This document shows, piece after piece, positions 49,741 through 57,818 of a stretch of 64,000 bases of DNA. The DNA is from Streptomyces sp. SKN60 (GTDB taxonomy: Bacteria > Actinomycetota > Actinomycetes > Streptomycetales > Streptomycetaceae): NCBI RefSeq assembly GCF_026236535.1, contig NZ_JAHTMW010000009.1, positions 1 to 64,000 of the forward strand, written 5' to 3'. The stretch's first letter is position 1. Every line of letters begins with the position of its first letter. The position numbers were made by a program, and so were the translations under genes. The notes beneath the pieces were generated by a model. It was not told the origin of the DNA. It worked only from the letters and a program-made list of their open reading frames with translations, and ran no database searches.

Positions 49741-50079
49741 TCAGCCCTCGGCCGGAGGCTCTCCCTCGGCCGCCGCGCGGCGGTATTCGGCGTTGATGCG
49801 CTGGGCTTCTTCGAGCTGGTCCTCAAGGATGATGATGCGGCAGGCGGCCTCGATGGGCGTGCCCTGGTCGACAAGTTCCCGGGCGCGGGCGGCGATGCGC
49901 AGCTGGTAGCGGGAGTAGCGCCGGTGGCCGCCCTCGGAACGCAGCGGCGTGATGAGGCGGGCTTCCCCGAGAGCGCGGAGGAATCCGGGGGTCGTGCCGA
50001 TCATGTCGGCGGCCCGGCCCATGGTGTAGGCGGGGTAGTCGTCATCGTCGAGACGGCCGAGGGCATCGTCTGCTGTCAT
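49741..50079 (-). CDS. MerR-type small helix-turn-helix regulator
   Basis: A 112-residue protein with a MerR-like winged helix: YPAYTMGRAADMIGTTPGFL, RALGEARLITPLRSEGGHRR, YSRYQLRIAARARELVDQGT, then a C-terminal helix (RIIILEDQLEEAQRINAEYR). No cysteine cluster or ligand domain is present. It belongs to the small MerR-like regulators found close to cold-shock genes in Streptomyces. GAGGTGAGA immediately precedes ATG 50079. No operator was identified. Confidence 0.85.
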   Translation of the reverse strand: MTADDALGRLDDDDYPAYTMGRAADMIGTTPGFLRALGEARLITPLRSEGGHRRYSRYQLRIAARARELVDQGTPIEAACRIIILEDQLEEAQRINAEYRRAAAEGEPPAEG

Positions 50080-50564
50080 TCTCACCTCTCTGGGGGGAGG
50101 GGCCGAGGAGACCTGCGCTCTGGCCCTTCGGACACCAGAGCGCCCGAGGAGGACCGTGATCCGGTGGTGGTCCGCACGCGGAGCCACACGCCGGCACACT
50201 CCTCGCGGTGCCGTGTCCGCTCGGGCACGGATGCTCTCCGCCCAACCTTCCGGTGTGCGTCGGGGCCGACGCCTTCACCGAGGGTAATGCTGCCATCCAC
50301 ACCGCCGTACCACGGAGCCGTGCCTGATCCCGGGCGTGCCCGCATCACGGCCGACGTCCGAAGGTCCTCCGCCGCGTGACTCCGCCGGGGCGAGCGTCTC
50401 CCGCTCGCGAGAGCGGCCGGACGACAGCCGGAGGTCGGCGTGAACGCAGTCGGTTCCCGCGTCTCGTACGGGATGTGCGCCCGCCGCAGGGTCAGGCCGC
50501 CGTGGACGTGCCGGGCAGGGTACGCCTGCCGGACCTGGCCGTCCGTGGCCGCGGAGCGGGTACG
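50080..50564. other. Gene-free stretch of about 480 bases
   Basis: No convincing coding frame, terminator or RNA was seen. CGTGTCCGCTCGGGCACGG near 50212 can form a small stem. It may hold the promoter of the MerR gene. Confidence 0.4.
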
Positions 50565-50753
50565 TCAGGTGAAGCCGAGCCGGGTCATGGCACGGACGAC
50601 CTCGCGGGCGCTGAAGTCGCGGCGGTCCTGGCGGGTGATGAGGGCGCCGACCTGCATGGCGGGGTACTCACGGCGCCCGATGACGTCCTTCATCGTCTCC
50701 AGGACACCGTTCTTCGTCAGCTCGAACGGGAAGCGGGCGATGACGCACCGCAT
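50565..50753 (-). CDS. SCO5918-like small protein
   Basis: A 62-residue protein starting MRCVIARFPFELTKNGVLET and ending TRQDRRDFSAREVVRAMTRL with GFT. It matches the SCO5918 family of Streptomyces, small proteins that travel with cold-shock and RNA-helicase genes. Compared with the family as I remember it, the loop between the first helix and IGRREYPAMQVG is about ten residues shorter and the last residues are missing. It lies near CBS and CspA genes on the same strand. The ribosome binding site is weak. Confidence 0.72.
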   Translation of the reverse strand: MRCVIARFPFELTKNGVLETMKDVIGRREYPAMQVGALITRQDRRDFSAREVVRAMTRLGFT

Positions 50754-50835
50754 AGAAGCTCGCAGAAGAAGGAGAGACGGGATCGGCTGGTACGGCGGTG
50801 GGGCGGGTGGGTGTGCTCGGCCTCGGCCCGCGTCG

Positions 50836-51126
50836 TCAAGGACGGGACGGAAAGCCCGCGGGGCGCAGGTCACGCAGCTGTACCCGGTCTGTGTAGGCGG
50901 AAGTGGCGCGGAAGCCGTTGAGCTGGGCCCGGGTGACGAGGCCGGTCGGCCGGCCGTCGTCGTCCCGGACGATGAGGCGCCCGGTGCGTGCGCCGCTCAT
51001 GACTGCCAGAGCCACCTCGACGGTCATGTCGGCCCAGACATGCGGCTCTGCCTCGCCGGTCGGGGGCGCGGGCGGGCTGCCGGCGGCGGTGTGCGCGGGG
51101 TCGAGCTGTGCCTGATCCGATGTCAC
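50836..51126 (-). CDS. CBS-domain protein
   Basis: A 96-residue protein with one CBS motif unit: WADMTVEVALAVMSGARTGR, LIVRDDDGRPTGLVTRAQLN, then a tail with YTDRVQLRDL. CBS units normally bind adenosyl ligands in pairs, so it may dimerise. GTG 51126 has CAGGAG 8 bases upstream. Small CBS proteins of this kind occur beside cspA in Streptomyces and are assumed to be part of the cold or stress response. Confidence 0.82.
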   Translation of the reverse strand: MTSDQAQLDPAHTAAGSPPAPPTGEAEPHVWADMTVEVALAVMSGARTGRLIVRDDDGRPTGLVTRAQLNGFRATSAYTDRVQLRDLRPAGFPSRP

Positions 51127-51432
51127 ATGCGGCTCCTGGGTGGGAGAGAGGAGTGCCGGCCCCGGGTACGAGGGTTCTGGCCGCCGGGGCTGGGATCCGG
51201 AGCGCATGACGGGGTCGGAAGTATCGCGTCGAGCCCCCGCCTTCGGCGCCGGGCGCGGCGAGCAAACGCCATCACGGATGTCCGGGATACGGCGCGCGGT
51301 GCCCGTGCTGTTCATGCGGGACCGCATCGACGCGGTGAACATCCCTGAATTCCCAGGCGATCGAATGACGTGGAGAATTCCGAGAAAAGCTTCGAATGGA
51401 TATGGAATCCGGGTCGGCGGAGAGAAGAATGC

Positions 51433-51469
51433 GGCTGGGGCCCGCACCCCGAGGGATGCGGGCCCCAGC
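51433..51469 (-). terminator. Terminator of cspA
   Basis: GCTGGGGCCCGCA (51433-51445) pairs with TGCGGGCCCCAGC (51457-51469). It lies 20 bases after the cspA stop. The remaining space to 51127 holds no recognised gene. Confidence 0.85.
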
Positions 51470-51488
51470 CACGTCGTGCGCGTCAGCG

Positions 51489-51692
51489 TCAGGCGGGAAC
51501 GATGTTCTCGGCCGTCGGGCCCTTCTGGCCCTGCGCGATGTCGAAGGTGACCTTCTGGCCTTCCTGCAGCTCGCGGAAGCCCTGGGAGGCGATGTTCGAG
51601 TAGTGGGCGAACACGTCGGGGCCACCACCGTCCTGCGCGATGAAGCCGAAGCCCTTTTCTGCGTTGAACCACTTCACGGTGCCACTGCTCAT
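51489..51692 (-). CDS. cspA: Cold-shock protein, CspA family
   Basis: A 67-residue cold-shock domain: SSGTVKWFNAEKGFGFIAQD with RNP1 (KGFGFIAQ), PDVFAHYSNI with RNP2, and VTFDIAQGQKGPTAENI. It binds single-stranded RNA or DNA and melts RNA structures. The weak AGAAAGAGAT ribosome binding site and a long leader with a stem (GCATCCGC/GCGGATGC, about 51720-51740) fit the usual post-transcriptional control of csp genes. A strong terminator separates it from the downstream CBS gene. Confidence 0.95.
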   Translation of the reverse strand: MSSGTVKWFNAEKGFGFIAQDGGGPDVFAHYSNIASQGFRELQEGQKVTFDIAQGQKGPTAENIVPA

Positions 51693-52016
51693 GTCATATC
51701 TCTTTCTGGGGGCTCATCGGCATCCGCACTGCGCGGATGCTGTGTCGCCGTGATGATTACCCCGCCGGAGAGACCGGAGACAAAAAAGCACTCCCAGTGG
51801 CCGACGGGCTTGACTGGGGGCACTTGAAGTTTCGGGAACCACAACTGCAACTGAAATCGAGGCTAGCATGCGGACTCGATCGTTCCCGGTCCGATGGCGT
51901 CACTATTTCTAGACGTCAAAAAGACTGACTGCGCGACCCCTCGCATTTCTCATCCCGCCGGAGCAGATACTCGTTCGCGGCGTGGAGAGATCGGGGAGAC
52001 GACAGACCGGCAGCCG
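51693..52016 (-). promoter_or_regulatory. Leader and promoter region of cspA
   Basis: A 324-base, comparatively AT-rich stretch without genes. It contains the stem near 51720, a run of A/T (ACAAAAAAG at 51780-51788) and CCCAGT...ACTGGG (about 51794-51819) as another possible stem. No certain -35/-10 pair could be assigned. Confidence 0.45.
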
Positions 52017-52577
52017 TCACCTCCACATGCTCCGCGGCAGGGGGATCATGCGTGCTCCGACGACGGGGCGGGGGTGGGAAGGGGGCTGCGATGAGGCCCC
52101 GCCCCCCGTCTCCCAGGCGTTCTCACCGGCCGTGGCCTCCCGCAGGCGGCGGCCGGTGGCGTCCTCGTCGGACATGAGGGTGTCCGTGGTGTGGAGGTTG
52201 CCCGGGGTGGAGGCGACGGCCATCAGCCTTGCGGCGGAGGCGGGTTCGGTCTCCGGGGGAATCACGAGCAGGTCGCAGCGGCCGAGGTTGTACGAGAGCA
52301 GGATCATCGTGTCGGGAGCCTGGTCGGTGAACCAGCCGATGTGCACGGCGTATTCGCCGACGGGGACCTGGTACGGGGCGACGGGCCAGGGCGCGGGGTT
52401 CGCGGTGATGCGCGTGACGCGTCCGAAGCGGTCCCGTAGCGCGTCCACCAGGGGCGGCAGCTCGGTGGCGAGATCGCGTGAGTACGGCCACCAGGCGCCG
52501 TCCAGCAGCCCGGCCAGGGAGGTGCGCGGTGTGAGTGCCAGGCGTGCCTGGCGGGTGGGAGCGGTGGTGCTGATCAT
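52017..52577 (-). CDS. DUF5994 family protein
   Basis: A 186-residue soluble protein. Its core LLDGAWWPYSRDLATELPPL, then ITANPAPWPVAPYQVPVGEY, IGWFTDQAPDTMILLSYNLG and DLLVIPPETEPASAARLMAV, is the DUF5994 pattern. A second, distinct copy lies at 54641-55177. Function unknown; the two flank a SpoIIE-type phosphatase. The last ~35 residues after ATAGENAWETGG look non-homologous and may be a changed C-terminus. Start ATG 52577 (MISTTAPTRQ). Confidence 0.82.
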   Translation of the reverse strand: MISTTAPTRQARLALTPRTSLAGLLDGAWWPYSRDLATELPPLVDALRDRFGRVTRITANPAPWPVAPYQVPVGEYAVHIGWFTDQAPDTMILLSYNLGRCDLLVIPPETEPASAARLMAVASTPGNLHTTDTLMSDEDATGRRLREATAGENAWETGGGASSQPPSHPRPVVGARMIPLPRSMWR

Positions 52578-52768
52578 GAGACTGGGACCTGTCCCCGGGG
52601 TGCCTGTGGGCACCCCGGCCTGATGATCGCCGGGAACGACGTCCGCGTGGGGGCGGGTGTTCGAGGTGCTCCCGGTACCTCCAACGTACTCCGCGCCGGA
52701 GCCGGGCGGGGGCGGCGGGCCGGGCGGTTCTGACGGCGGGCGTGGCCGCCGGACGCGCCGCGTCCCTG

Positions 52769-53980
52769 TCACCCTCGTCCGCGCCACTCGATGAGGACGA
52801 GGGTCGCGTCGTCGGTGGTGGTCTCGCCGCGGGCCCGTCTGAGCGTGTGGGACAGATCGCGTGCCACGGCCCGTACGCCCCGGTCGGCCTGGTCCAGTCG
52901 GTGGACACGGTCGATCAGCCGGTCCTCGCCGAACTCCTCCTGCCCGGCCTCGTGTTCCTCGATCAGACCGTCGGTGAAGCAGAGGATCCGGTCCCCGGGC
53001 GCGAGGGCCACGTCGCTGACCTGCGGCTGGTCTCCGCCGAAGCCGACGGGGAGGGTGGTGGGGCTGTTCAGGCGGCGTACGACGCGGTGGTCGCGGATCA
53101 GCATGGGGGCGGGGTGCCCGGCGTTGACCCACTGGAGGCGGCCGGTGCCGGTGTCCAGCCGCAGCATCTGCGCGGTGACGAAGTGGTCGGGGGCGAACTG
53201 CTCGGCCACCGCCCGGTCCATGAAGAGATAGATCTCGGACAGCTCGACGCTGATCCGGCGGGCATGCCGGTACGCGCCGATGGCGACGGTCGCCATCGTG
53301 GCCGCGTCCAGGCCGTGGCCCATGGCGTCGATCATGGCGAGGTGAAGGGTGCCCCCGTTCAGGGCGTAGTCGAAGCTGTCGCCGGCCACGTCGTAGGCGG
53401 GCTCCAGGACTCCGGCGACGGCGACGCGCGGCGTCGTCATGGCCAGCGGCGGCAGGAGCGACCACTGGATCTCCGCGGCGACGCTCATCGGTTCGATGCG
53501 GCGGGTGCGGAAGAACAGATCGGTGTAGCGGTTCTTGGTCTGCATCATGTCGGTCGTCAGGCCCGCGAGCCTGCACAGGATGCGGCGGTCGTCGTCATCG
53601 ACCGTGTCCAGGGTGACGGCCAGGACGCCCGCCTGGTCGCCGCCGTGCAGCAGCGGTACGTGGAGCCGTACCCCGTCGGCCAGCGGCACCTCGACCGGGC
53701 GGGAGGTGAGGAAGCACCTGCCGGCCGTCGAACCGTCGATGGGCAGGGGCCGACCGCCCTTCAGCCCTTCGCCGGGGAGCGGGACCAGTGTCTGCTGCCC
53801 GTAGTCCTGGAGCAGGATCTGCACATCCCGGCCCCCGATCCGGGCCGCCGTTTCGGCGACGACCTGCCCGACCCGTTCGGCCGGCAGCTCGTGCGCTCGG
53901 TCCAGGAACCCACCCAGCAGCGTCTCCCCGAAGCCTGCCGAGCGGTCGTGAACTCGGTCCTCGTGCCGTCCGACGGTCAT
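52769..53980 (-). CDS. GAF-SpoIIE (PP2C-type) serine phosphatase
   Basis: A 403-residue regulatory phosphatase. Residues about 30-160 form a GAF-like sensor (GETLLGGFLDRAHELPAERV ... LHVPLLHGGDQAGVLAVTLD); residues about 175-400 form the SpoIIE/PP2C_SIG domain with AAEIQWSLLPP, AYDVAGDSFDY, IDAMGHGLDAATMATVAIGA, ILCFTDGLIEEH and TTDDATLVLIEW. These phosphatases usually dephosphorylate anti-anti-sigma factors in stress signalling. ATG 53980 (MTVGRHEDR) is the likely start. No anti-sigma partner is adjacent. Confidence 0.9.
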   Translation of the reverse strand: MTVGRHEDRVHDRSAGFGETLLGGFLDRAHELPAERVGQVVAETAARIGGRDVQILLQDYGQQTLVPLPGEGLKGGRPLPIDGSTAGRCFLTSRPVEVPLADGVRLHVPLLHGGDQAGVLAVTLDTVDDDDRRILCRLAGLTTDMMQTKNRYTDLFFRTRRIEPMSVAAEIQWSLLPPLAMTTPRVAVAGVLEPAYDVAGDSFDYALNGGTLHLAMIDAMGHGLDAATMATVAIGAYRHARRISVELSEIYLFMDRAVAEQFAPDHFVTAQMLRLDTGTGRLQWVNAGHPAPMLIRDHRVVRRLNSPTTLPVGFGGDQPQVSDVALAPGDRILCFTDGLIEEHEAGQEEFGEDRLIDRVHRLDQADRGVRAVARDLSHTLRRARGETTTDDATLVLIEWRGRG

Positions 53981-54119
53981 CCGGAGCCTCCAAGCGGGTG
54001 GCGGGCCGACGACCGGGGCTGGTGCCGATGAGCCGGATCCGACGCCATCGCGGTGCGGCTTCCAGGATGCTCCGGGGCGACCCGGGCCGCCACGCGCGTC
54101 CGTCGGCTCCGCTGCCTTG

Positions 54120-54392
54120 TCAGGGTTCTTCGGAGTGAGGCCCGGTGCCGCTCGGGGGCCTGCTGGTGGCCAGCCAGGACCGGGCCGGTTCGGCGGTGTG
54201 GGCGGTGTCGACGGTGAGGTGGAGGCGGGTACCCCCGCCAGGGGTGGGGTAGCTGCGCTGCTCGCCGCCGGCGAAGCAGTGACGCAGGATGTCAGCCACC
54301 ACCCGGGCGGCGTCCGGGGTGGCGGAGACGATGCGGACCTCGGCGTACCCCGGAGGCGGAAGGGCTTCTGCTTCTGACTCGTTGCGGTCCAA
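54120..54392 (-). CDS. Small conserved hypothetical protein
   Basis: About 90 residues: PPPGYAEVRIVSATPDAARV, VADILRHCFAGGEQRSYPTP, GGGTRLHLTVDTAHTAEPAR. The alternating strand-helix-strand pattern suggests a small alpha/beta domain; similar proteins occur near SpoIIE-type phosphatase genes in Streptomyces, as I recall. The start is uncertain: TTG 54392 has AAAGGA upstream; GTG 54467 is in frame but gives an unlike N-terminus. Function unknown. Confidence 0.65.
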   Translation of the reverse strand: MDRNESEAEALPPPGYAEVRIVSATPDAARVVADILRHCFAGGEQRSYPTPGGGTRLHLTVDTAHTAEPARSWLATSRPPSGTGPHSEEP

Positions 54393-54640
54393 GGCGGCAC
54401 CGTCCTTTCCACTGGAAGTCCGCCCGCGAACGCCTGGAGCGGGCCGGGCACGCCCCCGTACGTCCACGGTACGTCCGAAGCCGCCGGTGCCGAACGGCTC
54501 CGCAGCGGGGAGCGGCGCATCCGCGGGTCTTCCCGGAGTACGGTGAAGGAACGGGGCCGCCGCCCCGCCCGCCGGCCCGGCGTCTGCCGTGGCACCGGTC
54601 CGGGCGGCAGCGGCACCACCCGTGGACGGACGGCCCGATC

Positions 54641-55177
54641 ATGACCGACGCAGGCACTTCTCCCCACCACGTCCCCCCGTCTTCACGCCTCCTGCCGGAC
54701 GAGGTCCACCGGGCTGTGGGACCGGGCACCGCGTTGCTCCGGCTGGAGACGACGGGGTCCCGGCAGAGCCTCCTCGACGGCGCATGGTGGCCCCGCTCGC
54801 GTGATGTCGAGCGGGAGCTCCCGCCGCTGATCACCGCCCTGACCGAGCACCTCGGCCCCATCACCCGGGTCGGCCTGGACGCCTCCGCCTGGAACGGCAT
54901 CCCGCCCCGCCTGGTCGTCGACGACCAGGTCGTGCACCTCGACTCCTTCCCCGTCGGCGACGACACCGTCCTGATCACCCGAGGCGACAACGACCACTTC
55001 TCCCTCCTGGCCGTCCCGCCCGCCACCACGCCCGAGGCCGCCCGCACGGCCATGGCCCGCGCCGTTCACGCCGACAACGTCACCCAGGCCGCCGAGATCC
55101 TCCTCGCCGAACTCCCCCACCCCGCGGCCCCGTCGGCCGGCACCGCCCTGGACAACAACGAAGCCCCAGGTCGGTGA
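54641..55177 (+). CDS. DUF5994 family protein, 3' end reaching into the attachment site
   Basis: A 178-residue paralogue of the protein at 52017, sharing LLDGAWWPRSRDVERELPPL and the later LLAVPPATTPEAARTAMARA. Its stop codon lies inside the att-associated hairpin (GCCCCAGGTCGGTGACCTGG), so the last residues (NNEAPGR) are encoded by the terminator itself. The natural C-terminus may have been replaced by integration or excision. ATG 54641 (MTDAGTSPHH) is used. Function unknown; it is divergent from the small hypothetical gene and the phosphatase. Confidence 0.82.
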   Translation: MTDAGTSPHHVPPSSRLLPDEVHRAVGPGTALLRLETTGSRQSLLDGAWWPRSRDVERELPPLITALTEHLGPITRVGLDASAWNGIPPRLVVDDQVVHLDSFPVGDDTVLITRGDNDHFSLLAVPPATTPEAARTAMARAVHADNVTQAAEILLAELPHPAAPSAGTALDNNEAPGR

Positions 55178-55236
55178 CCTGGGGCTTCGCAGAAGAGCGG
55201 ATGACGGGAATCGGACCCGCGCTATGAGCTTGGGAA
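55162..55236 (-). other. tRNA-Gly 3' fragment with terminator: right attachment-site remnant
   Basis: On the minus strand, 55236-55196 matches tRNA-Gly(CCC) from the anticodon loop (TTCCCAAGC) through the T-arm to the acceptor 3' end with two or three mismatches; the 5' half is missing. Hairpin GCCCCAGGTC/GACCTGGGGC (55163-55185) follows. The flank GACCTGGGGCTTCGCAGAAG is identical to the copy at 43.5 kb. Confidence 0.8.
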
Positions 55237-55821
55237 TCACCGACGCCCGTCTCGATCATTTGTGTCCTGACCTGCGGAAACGCTCCTTGGTATGGCATTC
55301 TTCGCCGATCCCGAGACGCCGGTGTTGACCGCTGCTCACCGCCCTGAAGGGCACGGGCCGGCCATGGCCGCGATCCGGGCCAGCCGGTCTGCCCACGCGC
55401 CACCGTCTGGTGTTCGTTCACCTGGACGGAGCGACGGTGGGACCGGGCCGGCTGACCTGCCGCTGAGATTCCCGTCCGACCGAGGAGGCGCCCGTCGAAG
55501 GGCCCCTCTTCCCGCTCTTCATCGGCATCGTGCTGTTCGTGGCCGACCTCATCCATGCCGCCATGCGCATGCGCCCGTTCACCGCCGCCTCGTCCGGTGA
55601 CGGATCGGAGTCCGTCGCACCCGCACGGAACTGGTCGGCGCACGCCGTGGATGGAGACGGAAACGGATGCGCCTCGTGACTCGATGCCGAAGCCATCGTC
55701 ACAAGTGGGAGTTGGCCTGCCTTGCGTCGAGCCGCACTCGTGCCACCAAGTCGATGAGAGTGGTCCTCTTCATTGCGGGTCCATGGACGGATCTGGTGTG
55801 CCGTGACCGGGCACGGAGGTC
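55237..55821. other. Region between attachment remnant and tRNA-proximal gene
   Basis: No complete gene. On the plus strand near 55493-55570 a frame reads LFPLFIGIVLFVADLIHAAM, a clear membrane helix, but it has no start codon after the preceding stop. It is probably a relic. Confidence 0.45.
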
Positions 55822-56043
55822 CTACAGCTTGCTCATCTTGGAGTACGGACTCAGGATCCGCTCTTGAGTCGAGCCGAAATCCACGACCGCCGCGATCCCG
55901 TCCTCGATGGCGACGACCCGGCCGAGGCCGTGCACGTCGTGTGTGACCTGGTCGCCTACGGCGAACTGCTTGGGAGGCAGCGTGACCGGGGCCTTGAAGG
56001 GGCTGGTGGGCAAATGGCGCTTCGGTGCACTTGGCTTTGTCAT
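55822..56043 (-). CDS. Small CarD/Tudor-like protein
   Basis: A 73-residue protein: a basic N-terminus (MTKPSAPKRHLPTSPFKAPV) followed by FAVGDQVTHDVHGLGRVVAI and EDGIAAVVDFGSTQERILSP, a compact beta-barrel like the CarD/TRCF RNA-polymerase-interacting or Tudor-like domain. Function unknown; DNA or polymerase contact is possible. ATG 56043 lies between the intact tRNA-Gly and the worn island, so it may belong to the original chromosome. Confidence 0.75.
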   Translation of the reverse strand: MTKPSAPKRHLPTSPFKAPVTLPPKQFAVGDQVTHDVHGLGRVVAIEDGIAAVVDFGSTQERILSPYSKMSKL

Positions 56044-56135
56044 TGCCGCCAGTATGCGCCCGCGCGTATCCGTTCACTGCGGCCGTTCACGTCCACAGCA
56101 CGAGGTGGCGGAGAGCGATCTCGATGAAAAGCAAC

Positions 56136-56160
56136 AGTCCCAGGTCTCTGACCTGGGACT
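56136..56160 (-). terminator. Terminator of tRNA-Gly
   Basis: AGTCCCAGGTC (56136-56146) and GACCTGGGACT (56150-56160) with a TCT loop, starting 9 bases after the tRNA 3' end. Confidence 0.85.
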
Positions 56161-56168
56161 GTGTAGTG

Positions 56169-56239
56169 GAGCGGATGACGGGAATCGAACCCGCGCTATA
56201 AGCTTGGGAAGCTCATGTTCTACCATTAAACTACATCCG
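56169..56239 (-). tRNA. tRNA-Gly, anticodon CCC
   Basis: A 71-nucleotide cloverleaf: acceptor GCGGATG/CATCCGC, D-arm GTTT...GAAC, anticodon arm TGAGC-TTCCCAA-GCTTA with anticodon CCC, variable TAGC, T-arm GCGGG-TTCGATT-CCCGT, discriminator T, CCA not encoded. It reads GGG codons. Its 3' half occurs twice more at 43.56 and 55.2 kb, showing that the gene has been an integration target. Confidence 0.97.
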
Positions 56240-56394
56240 CAAACGCCGCCAAGATCGATGCGGCATCGTTGCACACTGTACCCCATCCCGCACGTCGAGG
56301 CGAAGCGCGGGTCTGCGGAGTGCCGTCCGTGGGGGAGGGGTGGGGATCCCCTAATGTGGCTGTCTCGTCCACCACTTGTCGGGGAAGGGACTTG

Positions 56395-56568
56395 ATGGGT
56401 TCGATGGAGCGCACCGTCGTCCGTTGTGCCGAGGGGCACGTGTTCAGTACTGCTTCGTTCCCGCTCGCGCATCTCGGTGCCGGGCGGATCGGGCCCGGGC
56501 GGCTGATTCGGTGTCCACGGTGTGCGCGGTTGCGGCATGCCGTGCCGGTGGAGCTTGAGCGGCGCTGA
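56395..56568 (+). CDS. Small zinc-ribbon-like protein
   Basis: A 57-residue protein: MERTVVRCAEGHVFSTASFP, then LGAGRIGPGRLIRCPRCARL and RHAVPVELERR. C-x3-H and C-x2-C pairs suggest one zinc site. Proteins of this size and pattern are conserved in Streptomyces with no known role. ATG 56395 is preceded by GGGAAGGG; the ATG three codons later (MERTVV) is an alternative start. dcd follows after 61 bases. Confidence 0.75.
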   Translation: MGSMERTVVRCAEGHVFSTASFPLAHLGAGRIGPGRLIRCPRCARLRHAVPVELERR

Positions 56569-56629
56569 CCTGGGCGGGCGCGGACGGTCCCGATTGGGGA
56601 GGTCCGCGCCCTCTGCGTATCGTGGGGGC

Positions 56630-57205
56630 GTGCTTCTCTCAGACAAGGACATCCGGGCCGAGATCGACGCCGGACGGGTTCGCATCGACCCGTACGACGA
56701 ATCCATGGTGCAGCCCTCGAGCATCGACGTGCGGCTTGACCGCTTCTTCCGGGTGTTCGAGAACCACCGCTACCCCCACATCGACCCCGCCGTCGAGCAG
56801 CTCGACCTGACGCGTGAGGTCGAGCCGGAGGGGGACGAGGCGTTCATCCTGCATCCGGGCGAGTTCGTGCTCGCCTCGACCTACGAGGTCATCACCCTGC
56901 CGGACGACATCGCCTCCCGACTGGAAGGGAAGAGCTCCCTCGGGCGGCTCGGCCTGGTCACGCACTCCACCGCCGGGTTCATCGACCCCGGTTTCTCCGG
57001 GCACGTGACCCTGGAGCTGTCGAACCTCGCCACCCTGCCGATCAAGCTCTGGCCGGGCATGAAGATCGGCCAGCTGTGCATGTTCCGGCTCAGCTCGCCC
57101 GCCGAGTTCCCGTACGGGAGCGAGCGCTACGGCTCCCGGTACCAGGGCCAGCGGGGGCCGACCGCCTCCCGCTCGTACATGAACTTCCATCGGACCCAGG
57201 TGTGA
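56630..57205 (+). CDS. dcd: dCTP deaminase
   Basis: A 191-residue dCTP deaminase, the normal length. Key blocks are SDKDIRAEIDAGRVRIDPYD, SSIDVRLDRFFRVF, the substrate loop LEGKSSLGRLGLVTHSTAGF and DPGFSGHVTLELSN with the catalytic Glu, and the C-terminal GQRGPTASRSY. It converts dCTP to dUTP for thymidylate synthesis. GTG 56630 has GTGGGGG upstream. A phosphoribosyltransferase gene follows after 13 bases, an operon of nucleotide metabolism. Confidence 0.96.
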   Translation: MLLSDKDIRAEIDAGRVRIDPYDESMVQPSSIDVRLDRFFRVFENHRYPHIDPAVEQLDLTREVEPEGDEAFILHPGEFVLASTYEVITLPDDIASRLEGKSSLGRLGLVTHSTAGFIDPGFSGHVTLELSNLATLPIKLWPGMKIGQLCMFRLSSPAEFPYGSERYGSRYQGQRGPTASRSYMNFHRTQV

Positions 57206-57218
57206 GGCGGTAGCACGC

Positions 57219-57722
57219 ATGACTGAAGCACCAGCACGCGAGAACCTGACCTACGAGGGCTTCGGGCGCGCGATCCGCGAGCTCGCCCAGACGATCGCCG
57301 ACGACGGCTACGAGCCCGACATCGTGCTCTCCATCGCCCGCGGCGGAGTCTTCGTGGCCGGCGGCCTCGCCTACGCGATCGACTGCAAGAACATCCACCT
57401 CGTGAACGTGGAGTTCTACACCGGGGTCGGGACCACCTTGGAAATGCCGGTCATGCTGGCACCCGTACCCAACGCGATCGACTTCTCCGACAAGAAGGTC
57501 CTGATCGCCGACGACGTCGCCGACACCGGCAAGACCCTCAAGCTCGTGCACGACTTCTGCGTCGACCACGTCGCCGAGGTCCGCTCCGCCGTCATCTACG
57601 AGAAGTCGCACTCCCTCGTGAAGTGCGAGTACGTGTGGAAGAAGACCGACGACTGGATCAACTTCCCCTGGTCCGTCGAGCCGCCCGTCGTGAAGCGCGA
57701 AGGGCAGATCCTCGACGCCTGA
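57219..57722 (+). CDS. Type I phosphoribosyltransferase
   Basis: A 167-residue protein with the PRPP-binding motif VLIADDVADTGKTLKLV (about 94-110) and the N-terminal loop DIVLSIARGGVFVAGGLAYA. It resembles the xanthine/hypoxanthine-type transferases found in actinomycetes. It likely salvages a purine base using PRPP. It is cotranscribed with dcd and ends with a perfect terminator hairpin 38 bases later. Confidence 0.9.
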   Translation: MTEAPARENLTYEGFGRAIRELAQTIADDGYEPDIVLSIARGGVFVAGGLAYAIDCKNIHLVNVEFYTGVGTTLEMPVMLAPVPNAIDFSDKKVLIADDVADTGKTLKLVHDFCVDHVAEVRSAVIYEKSHSLVKCEYVWKKTDDWINFPWSVEPPVVKREGQILDA

Positions 57723-57759
57723 GGCAAGGGGCAAGGGGAGACCAAGGCGGAAGAACGGC

Positions 57760-57794
57760 GAAAGGCCCTCACCGGCGTGCGGTGAGGGCCTTTC
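57760..57794. terminator. Terminator between the phosphoribosyltransferase and Yip1 genes
   Basis: GAAAGGCCCTCACC (57760-57773) pairs perfectly with GGTGAGGGCCTTTC (57781-57794). Placed between convergent genes, it can act both ways. Confidence 0.9.
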
Positions 57795-57818
57795 CGTTTC
57801 TTCCGTTGTTCCGGAGTT

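Noticed and set aside
43583..55161. Integrase or transposase within the island
   Set aside because: No tyrosine or serine recombinase or transposase pattern was found on either strand in this interval.
55196..55236. tRNA gene near 55.2 kb
   Set aside because: The 5' half is missing and the T-loop carries a change; it is an attachment remnant.
55486..55677. Small membrane protein gene
   Set aside because: A membrane-helix-like frame is present but no start codon lies between it and the preceding in-frame stop.
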